In this document: positions 1-6,241 of the stretch, one piece after another
Layout: each line of letters starts with the position of its first letter
How positions within the stretch are numbered: position 1 is the stretch's first letter
From: Candidatus Saccharibacteria bacterium UBA6209
GTDB lineage: Bacteria; Patescibacteriota; Saccharimonadia; Saccharimonadales; Saccharimonadaceae
DNA length: 15,027 nucleotides
Direction of reading: 5' to 3'
Assembly: GCA_905370345.1 (NCBI GenBank)
Contig: CAJPKE010000018.1
Coordinates: forward strand, 1 to 15,027
The notes under the pieces: generated by a model
What the model saw: only the letters and a program-made list of their open reading frames with translations
Databases searched by the model: none
What the model was told of the DNA's origin: nothing
Translations under genes and position numbers: made by a program

Positions 1-583
1 CTGCAGCTTTTTCGCCGTCAGCATTGATGATGTTGGCTCGGCGCTCGCTTTCTGCCTCGGCTTGTTTGGCCATGGCGCGCTTCATATCGCCAGGAAGTTC
101 GATATTCTGAATCTTAACGTTCTCGACATCGATACCCCATTTGTCGGTTTCGGCATCAACAATTTCCTTGATTTGCTGGGAAATTTCTTCACGCTTGGCA
201 AGCAAATCGTCCATATCAACATTTCCGGTGACGTCACGCAGCGCTGCTTGGGCAAATTGGCTAGTCGCGTAAATATAGTTCGTGGTTTCCAACACGGCTT
301 TTGGCGCGTTGATGACTCGGAAATAAACCACCGCATCAACGCCGACCGTGACGTTGTCTTTGGTGATGACTTCTTGTTTTGGAACGTCAATTGGAGTTGA
401 ACGAATATCGACTAACATCATTGTCTGTAAGCCTGGAATGACGACTCTTAATCCTGGTTCACGAACGCCGGTGAATCGACCAAGCGTTAAAACCACGCCG
501 CGCTGATATTGATTGACAATTTTAATGCCACCAAGCACATAAAGCCCGATAGATACTAAGATTATTACTACGAATGCTCCCAT
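1..583 (-). CDS. SPFH/Band 7 (slipin/stomatin-like) membrane protein, 3' end missing
   Basis: The gene begins at the ATG complementary to 581-583 and runs off the left edge, giving 194 codons. A perfect AGGAGG ribosome site lies at 588-593. Residues 1-19 form one hydrophobic N-terminal segment (MGAFVVIILVSIGLYVLGG). The SPFH core follows: NQYQRGVVLTLGRFTG, then EPGLRVVIPGLQ, TPIDVPKQEVITKDNVTVGVDAVVYFRV, and a charged coiled-coil start ending in AEAESERRANIINADGEKAA. That order is diagnostic of slipins. Family members anchor to the inner face of the membrane, oligomerise, and are thought to organise microdomains or modulate membrane proteases. No NfeD-type protease partner is visible, because the downstream side is outside the window. 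It diverges from rarA. The family call is firm; the role here is inferred. Confidence 0.93.
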   Translation of the reverse strand, partial: MGAFVVIILVSIGLYVLGGIKIVNQYQRGVVLTLGRFTGVREPGLRVVIPGLQTMMLVDIRSTPIDVPKQEVITKDNVTVGVDAVVYFRVINAPKAVLETTNYIYATSQFAQAALRDVTGNVDMDDLLAKREEISQQIKEIVDAETDKWGIDVENVKIQNIELPGDMKRAMAKQAEAESERRANIINADGEKAA

Positions 584-607
584 TTTTCCTCCTATTTATA
601 TAGATCT

Positions 608-638
608 ATTGTAGCATTTTGTGTGAGGAAAGTGTAAA
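608..638 (-). promoter_or_regulatory. promoter of the SPFH gene
   Basis: On the minus strand there is a TGC-extended -10, TACAAT (608-613), and a -35-like TTTACA (633-638) with a somewhat long 19-nt spacer. Transcription would start near 601, giving a leader of about 17 nt that holds the AGGAGG site. Confidence 0.55.
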
Positions 639-673
639 CGGTGGACGACTTTTTGGCTTTATGGATTTCGCGA

Positions 674-679
674 TATAAT
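674..679 (+). promoter_or_regulatory. -10 box of rarA (likely leaderless)
   Basis: This is a perfect TATAAT whose last base is 6 nt before the ATG at 686. The expected transcription start therefore falls on or next to the start codon. There is no Shine-Dalgarno sequence before that ATG and no convincing -35 hexamer. Confidence 0.55.
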
Positions 680-685
680 GGAAGT

Positions 686-1858
686 ATGAGTGATATTAGG
701 CAGCCGCTGGCTGAACAGATGAGACCGCAGACGCTGGACGAGGTGATAGGACAGAGTCATTTGCTTGGTGAGGGCGAGTTATTGAGGCGGATTGTTAAGA
801 ATGGCGAGCCGGTCAGTTTGATATTATGGGGTCCGCCGGGAACTGGAAAAACAACATTGGCACGAATTATTGCGCGCGAGGTGAAGGCGGAGTTCATTGA
901 ATTATCGGCAGTTACAAGCGGAAAAAAGGACGTTGAACAGGTAATTGAACACGCTCGTCAAAATTGGAATTTAGGACTTAGAACAATTCTATTCGTTGAC
1001 GAAATTCATCGTTTCAATAAGGCGCAGCAAGATGCGTTTTTGCCGCACGTTGAGAGTGGGCTAATTACGTTAATCGGTGCGACAACCGAGAATCCAAGTT
1101 TTGAAGTCATCACTCCGCTGCTGTCGCGTTCGCGAGTTCTGGTTCTTCAGCGATTGACAAAAGACGAAATTATATTGGTATTAAAAAGAGCGCTGAAAGT
1201 TCTGAAAAAGTCCAAGCAAGTTTCGCCCAAAGCCCTGGATTATTTGGCGGAATTATCGGATGGCGATGCAAGGGTGGCGCTGGGTAATTTGGAATTGGCG
1301 CTAAGTTTTAATGAAAAAGTAACGCCGGAAGTGGTCAAGGCGGCGGCTCAGAAGCGGCTTCCGGGCTATGATAAAAAAGGCGATTCGCATTACGACGTGA
1401 TTTCCGCTTTTATCAAGTCGCTAAGAGGTAGTGACGCGACGGCTGCGACGTATTATTTGGCGCGAATGATTGACGCGGGCGAGGATCCGAAGTTTATTGC
1501 TCGGCGGATGGTGATTTTTGCGTCGGAAGATATTGGGCTGGCGGGCAATGGTGCGCTGAGCTTGGCAATTGCAACGTTTGAGGCTGTCGAGCGCGTCGGT
1601 CTTCCAGAGGCTAAGTACAATTTATTCCATTGTGCTATTGCGTTGGCTCGTAGTCAGAAGTCGCGTGAAATTACCGATTTAATGCACGGCGCTTTTGAAT
1701 TGGCGCGCAAATATCCGAATTCTCCTGTGCCGTTACATCTTAGGAACGCTCCGACTAAATTGATGAAAGATTTGGGCTATAACAAGGGTTATAAGTGGCA
1801 AGCTGGCTTTAAGCACGACAAAGGATTCCTACCAGAGGAAATAAAGGATGTGATATAA
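686..1858 (+). CDS. rarA: RarA/MgsA-type replication-associated recombination AAA+ ATPase
   Basis: 390 residues from the ATG at 686. RarA acts at stalled replication forks and single-strand gaps and belongs to the clamp-loader AAA+ clade. Walker A is GPPGTGKT at residues 49-56, Walker B ILFVDE at 101-106 followed by IHRFN, and the sensor-1 region GATTENPS at about 131-138. The C-terminal half carries the conserved tetramerisation region (LARMIDAGEDPKFIARRMVIFASEDIG). The frame stays open upstream to a GTG at 641, but 686 is preferred: the TATAAT at 674-679 would otherwise be inside the gene, and family proteins begin close to the PLAEQMRPQTLDEVIGQ motif. The protein is somewhat shorter than E. 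coli RarA. Its stop codon overlaps the promoter of the next gene. Confidence 0.95.
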   Translation: MSDIRQPLAEQMRPQTLDEVIGQSHLLGEGELLRRIVKNGEPVSLILWGPPGTGKTTLARIIAREVKAEFIELSAVTSGKKDVEQVIEHARQNWNLGLRTILFVDEIHRFNKAQQDAFLPHVESGLITLIGATTENPSFEVITPLLSRSRVLVLQRLTKDEIILVLKRALKVLKKSKQVSPKALDYLAELSDGDARVALGNLELALSFNEKVTPEVVKAAAQKRLPGYDKKGDSHYDVISAFIKSLRGSDATAATYYLARMIDAGEDPKFIARRMVIFASEDIGLAGNGALSLAIATFEAVERVGLPEAKYNLFHCAIALARSQKSREITDLMHGAFELARKYPNSPVPLHLRNAPTKLMKDLGYNKGYKWQAGFKHDKGFLPEEIKDVI

Positions 1859-1859
1859 T
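1851..1859 (+). promoter_or_regulatory. extended -10 promoter of the DUF2569-like gene
   Basis: TGA-TATAAT spans 1851-1859 and contains the rarA stop codon. Expected transcription start is near 1866, leaving a leader of about 28 nt that carries the ribosome site AGGAG at 1881-1885. No good -35 is visible, as is common with TGn-extended -10 boxes. Confidence 0.5.
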
Positions 1860-1893
1860 TGGCATATCAATATTCTTAAAAGGAGAAGTTAAT

Positions 1894-2463
1894 ATGCCAA
1901 AACAAGAACCTCAGCAGCCGCAATATGCGCCACAGCCTGATCCAAACGCACAATACGGTCCCGCACCACAACCGCAGAACACACCGTATGAGCAGCAGCC
2001 GGTCAGCCAGCAATATTTTGCACAGCCTCAAGCAGCGCCAGTGCAATATGTCGTGATGGCGGAATCCCTGAAGGGTGTTAAGGGTTGGTTAATGTTCTTT
2101 GTGGTTTGTTTTGTTATCGGTAGCCTTGTTAATACAGCAGTGTTTTTCCAGGCAATAATGAATCTTAGTCAGCCAGAGAACGTCATTTCTTTGATATTTT
2201 CACCTGTACTAGTAGTCTTGGCTATTTGTGCAGTTGTGTTCATAACGATGCAGAAGCGTCTTGGTAAGTGGCTAGCCGTTGCTACGATCGCCACAGCTGG
2301 ATTGGGCAATGTTGCGAATGCGGTAGTTATATATGCATCTGGAAGATCAGGGGTAGAGGTTCCGGCATTTATTACTGGAATCGTTACAATGCTAATAGTA
2401 GAAGGATTGGTAATCTTGTACTTCTTTGCTTCCCGTCGAGTCAAAGAAACTCTTGTAAACTAA
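1894..2463 (+). CDS. DUF2569-like four-helix membrane protein with Pro/Gln-rich N-terminus
   Basis: 189 residues, ATG 8 nt after AGGAG (1881-1885). Residues 3-50 are low complexity, dominated by Pro, Gln, Tyr and Ala, and are probably disordered and cytoplasmic. Four hydrophobic segments follow at about 65-88, 97-119, 126-148 and 159-179. Two features recall DUF2569: GW at the start of helix 1 (KGVKGWLMFF) and the tail YFFASRRVKETLV after helix 4, which resembles that family's YF..SkRVk.TF ending. The biochemical role of DUF2569 proteins is not known to me. The gene sits alone between rarA and the convergent typA. The membrane topology is clear; the family assignment is by eye only. Confidence 0.75.
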   Translation: MPKQEPQQPQYAPQPDPNAQYGPAPQPQNTPYEQQPVSQQYFAQPQAAPVQYVVMAESLKGVKGWLMFFVVCFVIGSLVNTAVFFQAIMNLSQPENVISLIFSPVLVVLAICAVVFITMQKRLGKWLAVATIATAGLGNVANAVVIYASGRSGVEVPAFITGIVTMLIVEGLVILYFFASRRVKETLVN

Positions 2464-2480
2464 TTCATTTCTGTGTATAA

Positions 2481-2511
2481 AAATAGCCGCTCCATTACGG
2501 GGCGGTTATTT
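2481..2511. terminator. bidirectional intrinsic terminator between DUF2569-like gene and typA
   Basis: A 13-bp stem (2481-2493 with 2499-2511, two G-T pairs on the plus strand) closes a 5-nt loop ATTAC. The outer part of the stem is A/T-rich, so a U-run follows the GC core in both directions. It serves the two convergent genes. Confidence 0.85.
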
Positions 2512-2525
2512 TGTGGTTTACACGA

Positions 2526-4373
2526 CTATTGTTTCGCAGCGCGTTTTCGCTCATTAGCGTCCAGATATCGCTTGCGAAGTCGTAATGATTTTGGCGTAAC
2601 TTCCAAAAGCTCGTCATCTTCGATAAAGTCGATACACTGCTCCAAGCTAAACTGTGTAAATGGCGTCAATTGCACAGTTCCATCCGATGACTTGGATCGC
2701 ATGTTAGTCAAATGCTTGGCTTTACAAACGTTGATTTCGATGTCTTCTTGGCGATTGTAAATCCCGACAATCATTCCGGCGTAAACTTCTGTTCCTGGTC
2801 CGACCAATAATTCGCCACGGGCTTCGGCTGCTTGCAAAGCATAAGGTGTTGTCGTGCCAGCTTCAAATGCAATCAAAACTCCATTGCGGGTTTTTGGCAG
2901 TTTTCCGCCAAGCGGTTGATATCCGTGAGGCAGGGAATTCATAATCACCGTACCTCTAGTGGCGGTCAATAAAATGTTGCGCAGACCAATCAGCGCTCTC
3001 GTTGGCAAAATGTAAGTCAAACGAGCAGCGCCAGCGGTGGTCGTTTCCTGGGATTTCATTTCGGCGTGTCGCGCGCCAAGCTCTTGGCTAATCGCGCCAA
3101 TAAATTCGCTCCCAACCTCAATTTGCAATTCTTCAATCGGTTCTTTTTCGACGCCGTCCTCGGTAATTGTAACGACTTGCGGTCGTCCAACCTCAAACTC
3201 AAAGCCTTCACGTCGCATAGTTTCAATCAAAACACTCAAGTGCAATTCGCCGCGTCCAGAAATCGTAAAGCCAATTCCGTTTTCCTCGACTCGTAACGCC
3301 ACGTTGGTCTCAAGCTCTCGCTTCAATCGGTCGCCAATTTGCCTGGATGTCGTAAACTCGCCTTCGCGTCCTTTCATTGGACTGGTGTTTGGTCCGAGGT
3401 ACATACTCAGAGTTGGAGCCTCGATGTCAATTGTTGGCAGCGCTTCAGGCTGTTCTTTGTCTGCAATCGTATCGCCAATATGTGCGTCAGCCACGCCAAC
3501 CAGCGCCACAATGTCGCCAGCAAAAGCTTCGTCAAGCTCTTCGCGATTCAAGCCCCGATAGCCAAAAACTTTCTCAATTCGTGCAGAGCCCGCGACTTCG
3601 CCATTTTTCATTAAACTGACTTGCAAGCCACGCTTAACAGATCCGCGAGCAATTCGCCCAATCGCGTATTTTCCTTGGAATGTGTCATATTGCAAGCTGG
3701 TAACAAGCAATTGAAACGCGCCATCTTCCGTTACGTTTGGTGCTGGAATATCGTTAATGATTGCGTCAAAAATTGGCGTCAAATCCGCGTCTTCATCTGT
3801 GTTTGCAGGAATTTCTTTCCATGATTTTCCGTCGCGTCCGATTGCGTAATAAATTGGATATTGCAATTGGGAATCGTCGGTCACTAGCTCCAAAAACAAA
3901 TCGCTCAACTCGTCTTCAACCTCGGCAATTCGCCTGGCTGGCTTGTCAATTTTATTGATAATCACGACAGGCTTCAGCCCCAGCTCAAGCGCCTTCGCGA
4001 GAACGAATTTGGTCTGAGGCATCGGACCTTCCTGTGCGTCCACGATCAGCAGAACGCCGTCAGCCATATTCAAGGTTCGCTCAACTTCGCCAGAGAAATC
4101 GGCGTGTCCTGGCGTATCGATGATGTTTATTTTGTAGTCGCCATAAAAAATTGACGTTTGTTTGGCGGTGATGGTGATGCCGCGCTCGTGCTCTTGATCG
4201 CCGGAATCCATAATCAATTCCTGGCTCATCTCGGCTTGGTTGTCGCGGAATGTTCGCGACTGCTTTAATAGCCCGTCAACCATGGTCGTTTTGCCGTGGT
4301 CGACGTGGGCAATAATGGCAATGTTTCGAATCTTGCTAGCGTCCTTCATAAAAATATGGTCTGATATTAGCAC
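2526..4373 (-). CDS. typA: TypA/BipA translational GTPase
   Basis: Ribosome-binding GTPase of the EF-G/LepA class, linked to ribosome assembly and stress or cold adaptation. Numbered from the internal ATG (first base 4349), G1 is AHVDHGKTT (14-22), the switch I motif ERGITI is 55-60, G3 is DTPGH (78-82), and G4 NKID lies in VVIINKIDKPARR. Domain II, EF-G-like domain V and the BipA C-terminal region (PLGGKLPKTRNGVLIAFEAGTTTPYAL, LTNMRSKSSDG) are intact. Start choice is uncertain. The GTG at 4373 has a well placed GAGGAAGG and gives 615 residues. The ATG at 4349 has no ribosome site but gives 607 residues, the length of E. coli BipA. The gene is convergent with the DUF2569-like gene. Confidence 0.96.
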   Translation of the reverse strand: MLISDHIFMKDASKIRNIAIIAHVDHGKTTMVDGLLKQSRTFRDNQAEMSQELIMDSGDQEHERGITITAKQTSIFYGDYKINIIDTPGHADFSGEVERTLNMADGVLLIVDAQEGPMPQTKFVLAKALELGLKPVVIINKIDKPARRIAEVEDELSDLFLELVTDDSQLQYPIYYAIGRDGKSWKEIPANTDEDADLTPIFDAIINDIPAPNVTEDGAFQLLVTSLQYDTFQGKYAIGRIARGSVKRGLQVSLMKNGEVAGSARIEKVFGYRGLNREELDEAFAGDIVALVGVADAHIGDTIADKEQPEALPTIDIEAPTLSMYLGPNTSPMKGREGEFTTSRQIGDRLKRELETNVALRVEENGIGFTISGRGELHLSVLIETMRREGFEFEVGRPQVVTITEDGVEKEPIEELQIEVGSEFIGAISQELGARHAEMKSQETTTAGAARLTYILPTRALIGLRNILLTATRGTVIMNSLPHGYQPLGGKLPKTRNGVLIAFEAGTTTPYALQAAEARGELLVGPGTEVYAGMIVGIYNRQEDIEINVCKAKHLTNMRSKSSDGTVQLTPFTQFSLEQCIDFIEDDELLEVTPKSLRLRKRYLDANERKRAAKQ

Positions 4374-4403
4374 AGACCTTCCTCTTAATATAAAATTTTA
4401 CCA
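4358..4403 (-). promoter_or_regulatory. typA promoter and start-region hairpin
   Basis: On the minus strand a TGG-extended -10 TAAAAT (4395-4400) predicts transcription from about 4388. The short leader holds GAGGAAGG (4377-4384) just before the GTG at 4373. A 6-bp inverted repeat, GGTCTG (mRNA 4378-4373) with CAGACC (4363-4358), would fold the GTG and the end of the ribosome site into a hairpin, followed by five U residues and the alternative ATG at 4349. Confidence 0.45.
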
Positions 4404-4446
4404 CGATAAGGGGGAAATAAAAAGGGTGAAAGTTGTGTTTAATGCT

Positions 4447-4968
4447 TTAACATACTGTAATTTGCTGTTCGTCAAGTTGGTCTTTTGGAAAATTTATCAG
4501 CCGAGTTTTGCCGTCGGCTCTATGTAAAATATCTAGATCAGCCATCACTATACCGAGAGCTTGCGTTGCCAGTTTAACTTGCATCGAATCTATTCTTAAT
4601 TCTTGATGGGCTAATCTCTTCGCTTTTTTATTCTTCGTACAAGCTATTAGTAGTTCGGGATAGTCTGGTATGCTGTCCAACTGAGGTATGTATATTCCGT
4701 AAGCAGGTTCTGTTCGGGCGAAGTAATTTACAATCTTGCCTTGATGATTTTTTACTCCCCAACGTTCACGTTCTGCTACTAAAGCTTCATTTCTTTCAAG
4801 GTAATGACAATATATATCTGTATGATGGTTTTCGGGAGATATTATTATATGTCCAGCCGGCTCCTCGTTTGTAGATAATTCTCGCGAGAATATAACCAAT
4901 CCAGAAGGATGAGGTTCAGTCGCCATATCTATGTCAAGATGAGTTGACGTAACGTAAAAAGATTCCAT
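4447..4968 (-). CDS. hypothetical protein, 173 residues
   Basis: Not recognised. The ORF starts at an ATG (first base 4968) 20 nt past the 3' end of tRNA-Val on the same strand, with only a weak AGGT-like ribosome site, so it may be read through from the tRNA transcript. The protein is soluble in character: no signal peptide or membrane segment, many charged residues, and several His and Tyr in the middle (HPSG, ENHHTDIYCHYLER). The C-terminal third (LAHQELRIDSMQVKLATQALGIVMADLDILHR) looks helical. Nothing matches a catalytic motif I know. About 70 nt separate its stop from the typA start, and typA appears to have its own promoter there. Confidence 0.7.
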   Translation of the reverse strand: MESFYVTSTHLDIDMATEPHPSGLVIFSRELSTNEEPAGHIIISPENHHTDIYCHYLERNEALVAERERWGVKNHQGKIVNYFARTEPAYGIYIPQLDSIPDYPELLIACTKNKKAKRLAHQELRIDSMQVKLATQALGIVMADLDILHRADGKTRLINFPKDQLDEQQITVC

Positions 4969-4987
4969 ATTTATACCTAACGTGAAA

Positions 4988-5064
4988 TGGTGGGAAATAC
5001 AGGGCTCGAACCTGTGACCTCACGAATGTGAATCGTGCGCTCTAGCCAACTGAGCTAATTTCCC
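4988..5064 (-). tRNA. tRNA-Val (anticodon CAC)
   Basis: 77 nt including an encoded CCA. Acceptor GGGAAAT pairs with ATTTCCC, the D arm is GCTC/GAGC, the anticodon stem is CACGA/TCGTG with loop TTCACAT, and the T arm is ACAGG-TTCGAGC-CCTGT. Anticodon CAC reads GUG (Val). Read on the wrong strand it would look like His GTG, but only the minus strand gives a correct T loop and CCA end. Confidence 0.96.
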
Positions 5065-5110
5065 GTAATTACATCTGTCGTTTTATTTAACGAACTCGTG
5101 ATGTGAGCTA

Positions 5111-5139
5111 ATTATAGTTCAGGTTTCAAGTCCTGACAA
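5111..5139 (-). promoter_or_regulatory. promoter of tRNA-Val
   Basis: On the minus strand TTGTCA (5134-5139), a 17-nt spacer, then TATAAT (5111-5116). Transcription would start near 5104, giving a precursor leader of about 40 nt. It lies back to back with the promoter of unit A. Confidence 0.75.
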
Positions 5140-5153
5140 GCTACGTCGAGTGT

Positions 5154-5217
5154 ATTCTATTGAGTTTTTATACAAGTGTGATATAAACAAAAGTAGCTTT
5201 CGTTGACAAGTTGAGTA
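5154..5217 (+). repeat. promoter/leader repeat, copy A (drives the small ORF and Ham1-like gene)
   Basis: About 65 bp nearly identical, with a handful of differences, to the inverted copy B near 8704-8768. It contains TTGAGT (5160-5165), a 16-nt spacer and TATAAA (5182-5187), with start expected near 5194. The transcribed part begins as in copy B (a CAAAAG..CTTTCG arm pair, then GACAAGTTGAGTAAA). Similarity to B ends there, and copy A lacks the second half of the leader and the 3' hairpin found in units B and C. Confidence 0.8.
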
Positions 5218-5238
5218 AACAAGGAGACTATACGAACG

Positions 5239-5415
5239 GTGATAATAGGCGCAGAAAAGGTGCTTCCTGAGGGGTCGGAATATCCAGATATGAGTCTATT
5301 GTCCCTCGTTGCTGATACGATCATGGTCTGTTCCAATACTAATTCCTGTACTAGTGGTAATGAAGAATGTTTTTTATGCAAGAGCTGCATGGCAAAGAAA
5401 AGAATAATTCAATAA
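5239..5415 (+). CDS. Cys-rich small protein, 58 residues, upstream of Ham1-like gene
   Basis: An open frame from a GTG at 5239 to the TAA at 5413-5415. An AAGGAG (5221-5226) sits 12 nt before it, a long but usable spacing; an internal ATG at 5290 is an alternative start. Five cysteines cluster in the C-terminal half (residues 31, 37, 44, 47, 50) as CSNTNSC, then CFLCKSC, followed by a basic tail MAKKRIIQ. The CxxCxxC pattern could bind zinc or another metal. The stop codon touches the ribosome site of the next gene, which starts 12 nt later, so translational coupling is likely. No family recognised. Support is the conserved promoter upstream, the tight junction and the Cys pattern. Confidence 0.55.
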   Translation: MIIGAEKVLPEGSEYPDMSLLSLVADTIMVCSNTNSCTSGNEECFLCKSCMAKKRIIQ

Positions 5416-5427
5416 AGGAGGGGCTTT

Positions 5428-5976
5428 ATGAATATAATCTACGCCACAACTAACAAATATAAATTAGCTGGAGCAAACCAGGCATTATTAGGGGCGGGTC
5501 TAACACTCACAGCTCCCGACAGGGAGCTACCTGATGTACCGGAAATTCAATCAGATAGCCAAGAAGAAGTATCCATTGATAAAGCTCAAAAATACTACGA
5601 ACTACTAAAGAGCCCACTGGTTGTTATGGATTCTGGACTGTTCATCAAAAGTCTCAAAGGTTTTCCAGGGGTTTATACGAAGTACGCACTTGATACTATC
5701 GGCATAGAAAACATAGTAAAATTGCTTAAAGATGACAGAGGGGCATACACTCAGCGTACGGTTACGTATATAGATGGACTAGAAATCAAGACGTTTACGT
5801 ACAAAGTGCATGGTGAATTACTCAGCGAACCACGCGGCGAGAATGGTCGTGACTACGATAAATATTTCAAAGTTGATGGCGCAAACAAGACGATAGCTGA
5901 GATGAGTGACGATGAAAAGACCGACATGATAGCTGTAGTGTGGAAGGAGTTGGCGCAGTGGTTGCAGCAAAAATAA
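5428..5976 (+). CDS. divergent Ham1/RdgB-like nucleoside-triphosphate pyrophosphatase
   Basis: 182 residues, preceded by a strong AAAGGAGGGG (5414-5423). Family members hydrolyse non-canonical purine NTPs (ITP, XTP) to NMP and PPi. Visible motifs: N-terminal ATTNKYKL (6-13), an acidic EIQSDSQEEVSIDKAQKY helix (39-56), the catalytic DSGL (68-71), and FPGVYTKY (79-86) equivalent to the family's APG-YSARY. The second half departs from the family: the FGYDP motif is replaced by GRDYDKYF (140-147), and the base-recognising SHR expected near residues 168-170 is absent (MIAVVW). The fold is probably kept but substrate choice may differ. It is the second gene behind promoter A and ends at a terminator shared with tRNA-Leu. 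Confidence 0.82.
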   Translation: MNIIYATTNKYKLAGANQALLGAGLTLTAPDRELPDVPEIQSDSQEEVSIDKAQKYYELLKSPLVVMDSGLFIKSLKGFPGVYTKYALDTIGIENIVKLLKDDRGAYTQRTVTYIDGLEIKTFTYKVHGELLSEPRGENGRDYDKYFKVDGANKTIAEMSDDEKTDMIAVVWKELAQWLQQK

Positions 5977-6020
5977 GTTCAGCAGAGGCGAAACTGATCG
6001 ACGCCATAAAAGATTAATTA

Positions 6021-6047
6021 AAAATCACCCTGAACATGGGTGATTTT
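6021..6047. terminator. bidirectional terminator of the Ham1-like unit and tRNA-Leu(UAG)
   Basis: A 10-bp stem AAAATCACCC/GGGTGATTTT (6021-6030 with 6038-6047) with loop TGAACAT. T-runs follow in both directions. The stem is identical to the terminator at 8004-8030, which follows the other tRNA-Leu. Confidence 0.9.
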
Positions 6048-6072
6048 CTTATGATGAAAAATTGCCAAATAT

Positions 6073-6157
6073 TGGTGCGGATGAAAGGACTTGAACCTTC
6101 ACGCCGTGAGGCACATGCTCCTAAGGCATGCGTGTCTACCAATTCCACCACATCCGC
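6073..6157 (-). tRNA. tRNA-Leu (anticodon UAG)
   Basis: 85 nt with encoded CCA and the long variable arm of class II tRNAs. Acceptor GCGGATG/CATCCGC, anticodon stem CATGC/GCATG with loop CTTAGGA (anticodon TAG, read UAG), T arm GAAGG-TTCAAGT-CCTTT. Acceptor and T arm are the same as in the tRNA-Leu at 7893-7979. Confidence 0.96.
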
Positions 6158-6165
6158 ATAACCCG

Positions 6166-6194
6166 ATTATATCAAAACAAATTCTACTTATCAA
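6166..6194 (-). promoter_or_regulatory. promoter of tRNA-Leu(UAG)
   Basis: On the minus strand TTGATA (6189-6194), 17-nt spacer, TATAAT (6166-6171); start about 8 nt before the mature tRNA. Its -35 overlaps the -35 of the divergent FAD-oxidase promoter. Confidence 0.8.
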
Positions 6195-6216
6195 CTGTCC
6201 GCGCTTATGTTAAAAT
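6188..6216 (+). promoter_or_regulatory. promoter of the FAD-linked oxidase gene
   Basis: TTATCA (6188-6193), 17-nt spacer ending in TGT, then TAAAAT (6211-6216): a TGn-extended -10. Start expected near 6223, leaving a leader of about 19 nt with AAGGAGG (6231-6237). Confidence 0.7.
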
Positions 6217-6241
6217 TGAAGTAACATACTAAGGAGGATTG

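Noticed and set aside
62..400. Plus-strand ORF of 112 codons over the SPFH gene
   Set aside because: It is antisense to a clear SPFH coding frame with a perfect ribosome site; its translation has no family character.
3037..3561. 174-codon plus-strand ORF inside typA
   Set aside because: Shadow of the typA frame; serine- and arginine-rich translation typical of antisense reading.
5117..5139. T-arm-like hairpin and a TGACAAGC match to segment P upstream of copy A
   Set aside because: The TGACAA is simply the -35 of the tRNA-Val promoter on the minus strand; the T-arm resemblance (8-nt loop) has no acceptor or anticodon arm around it.
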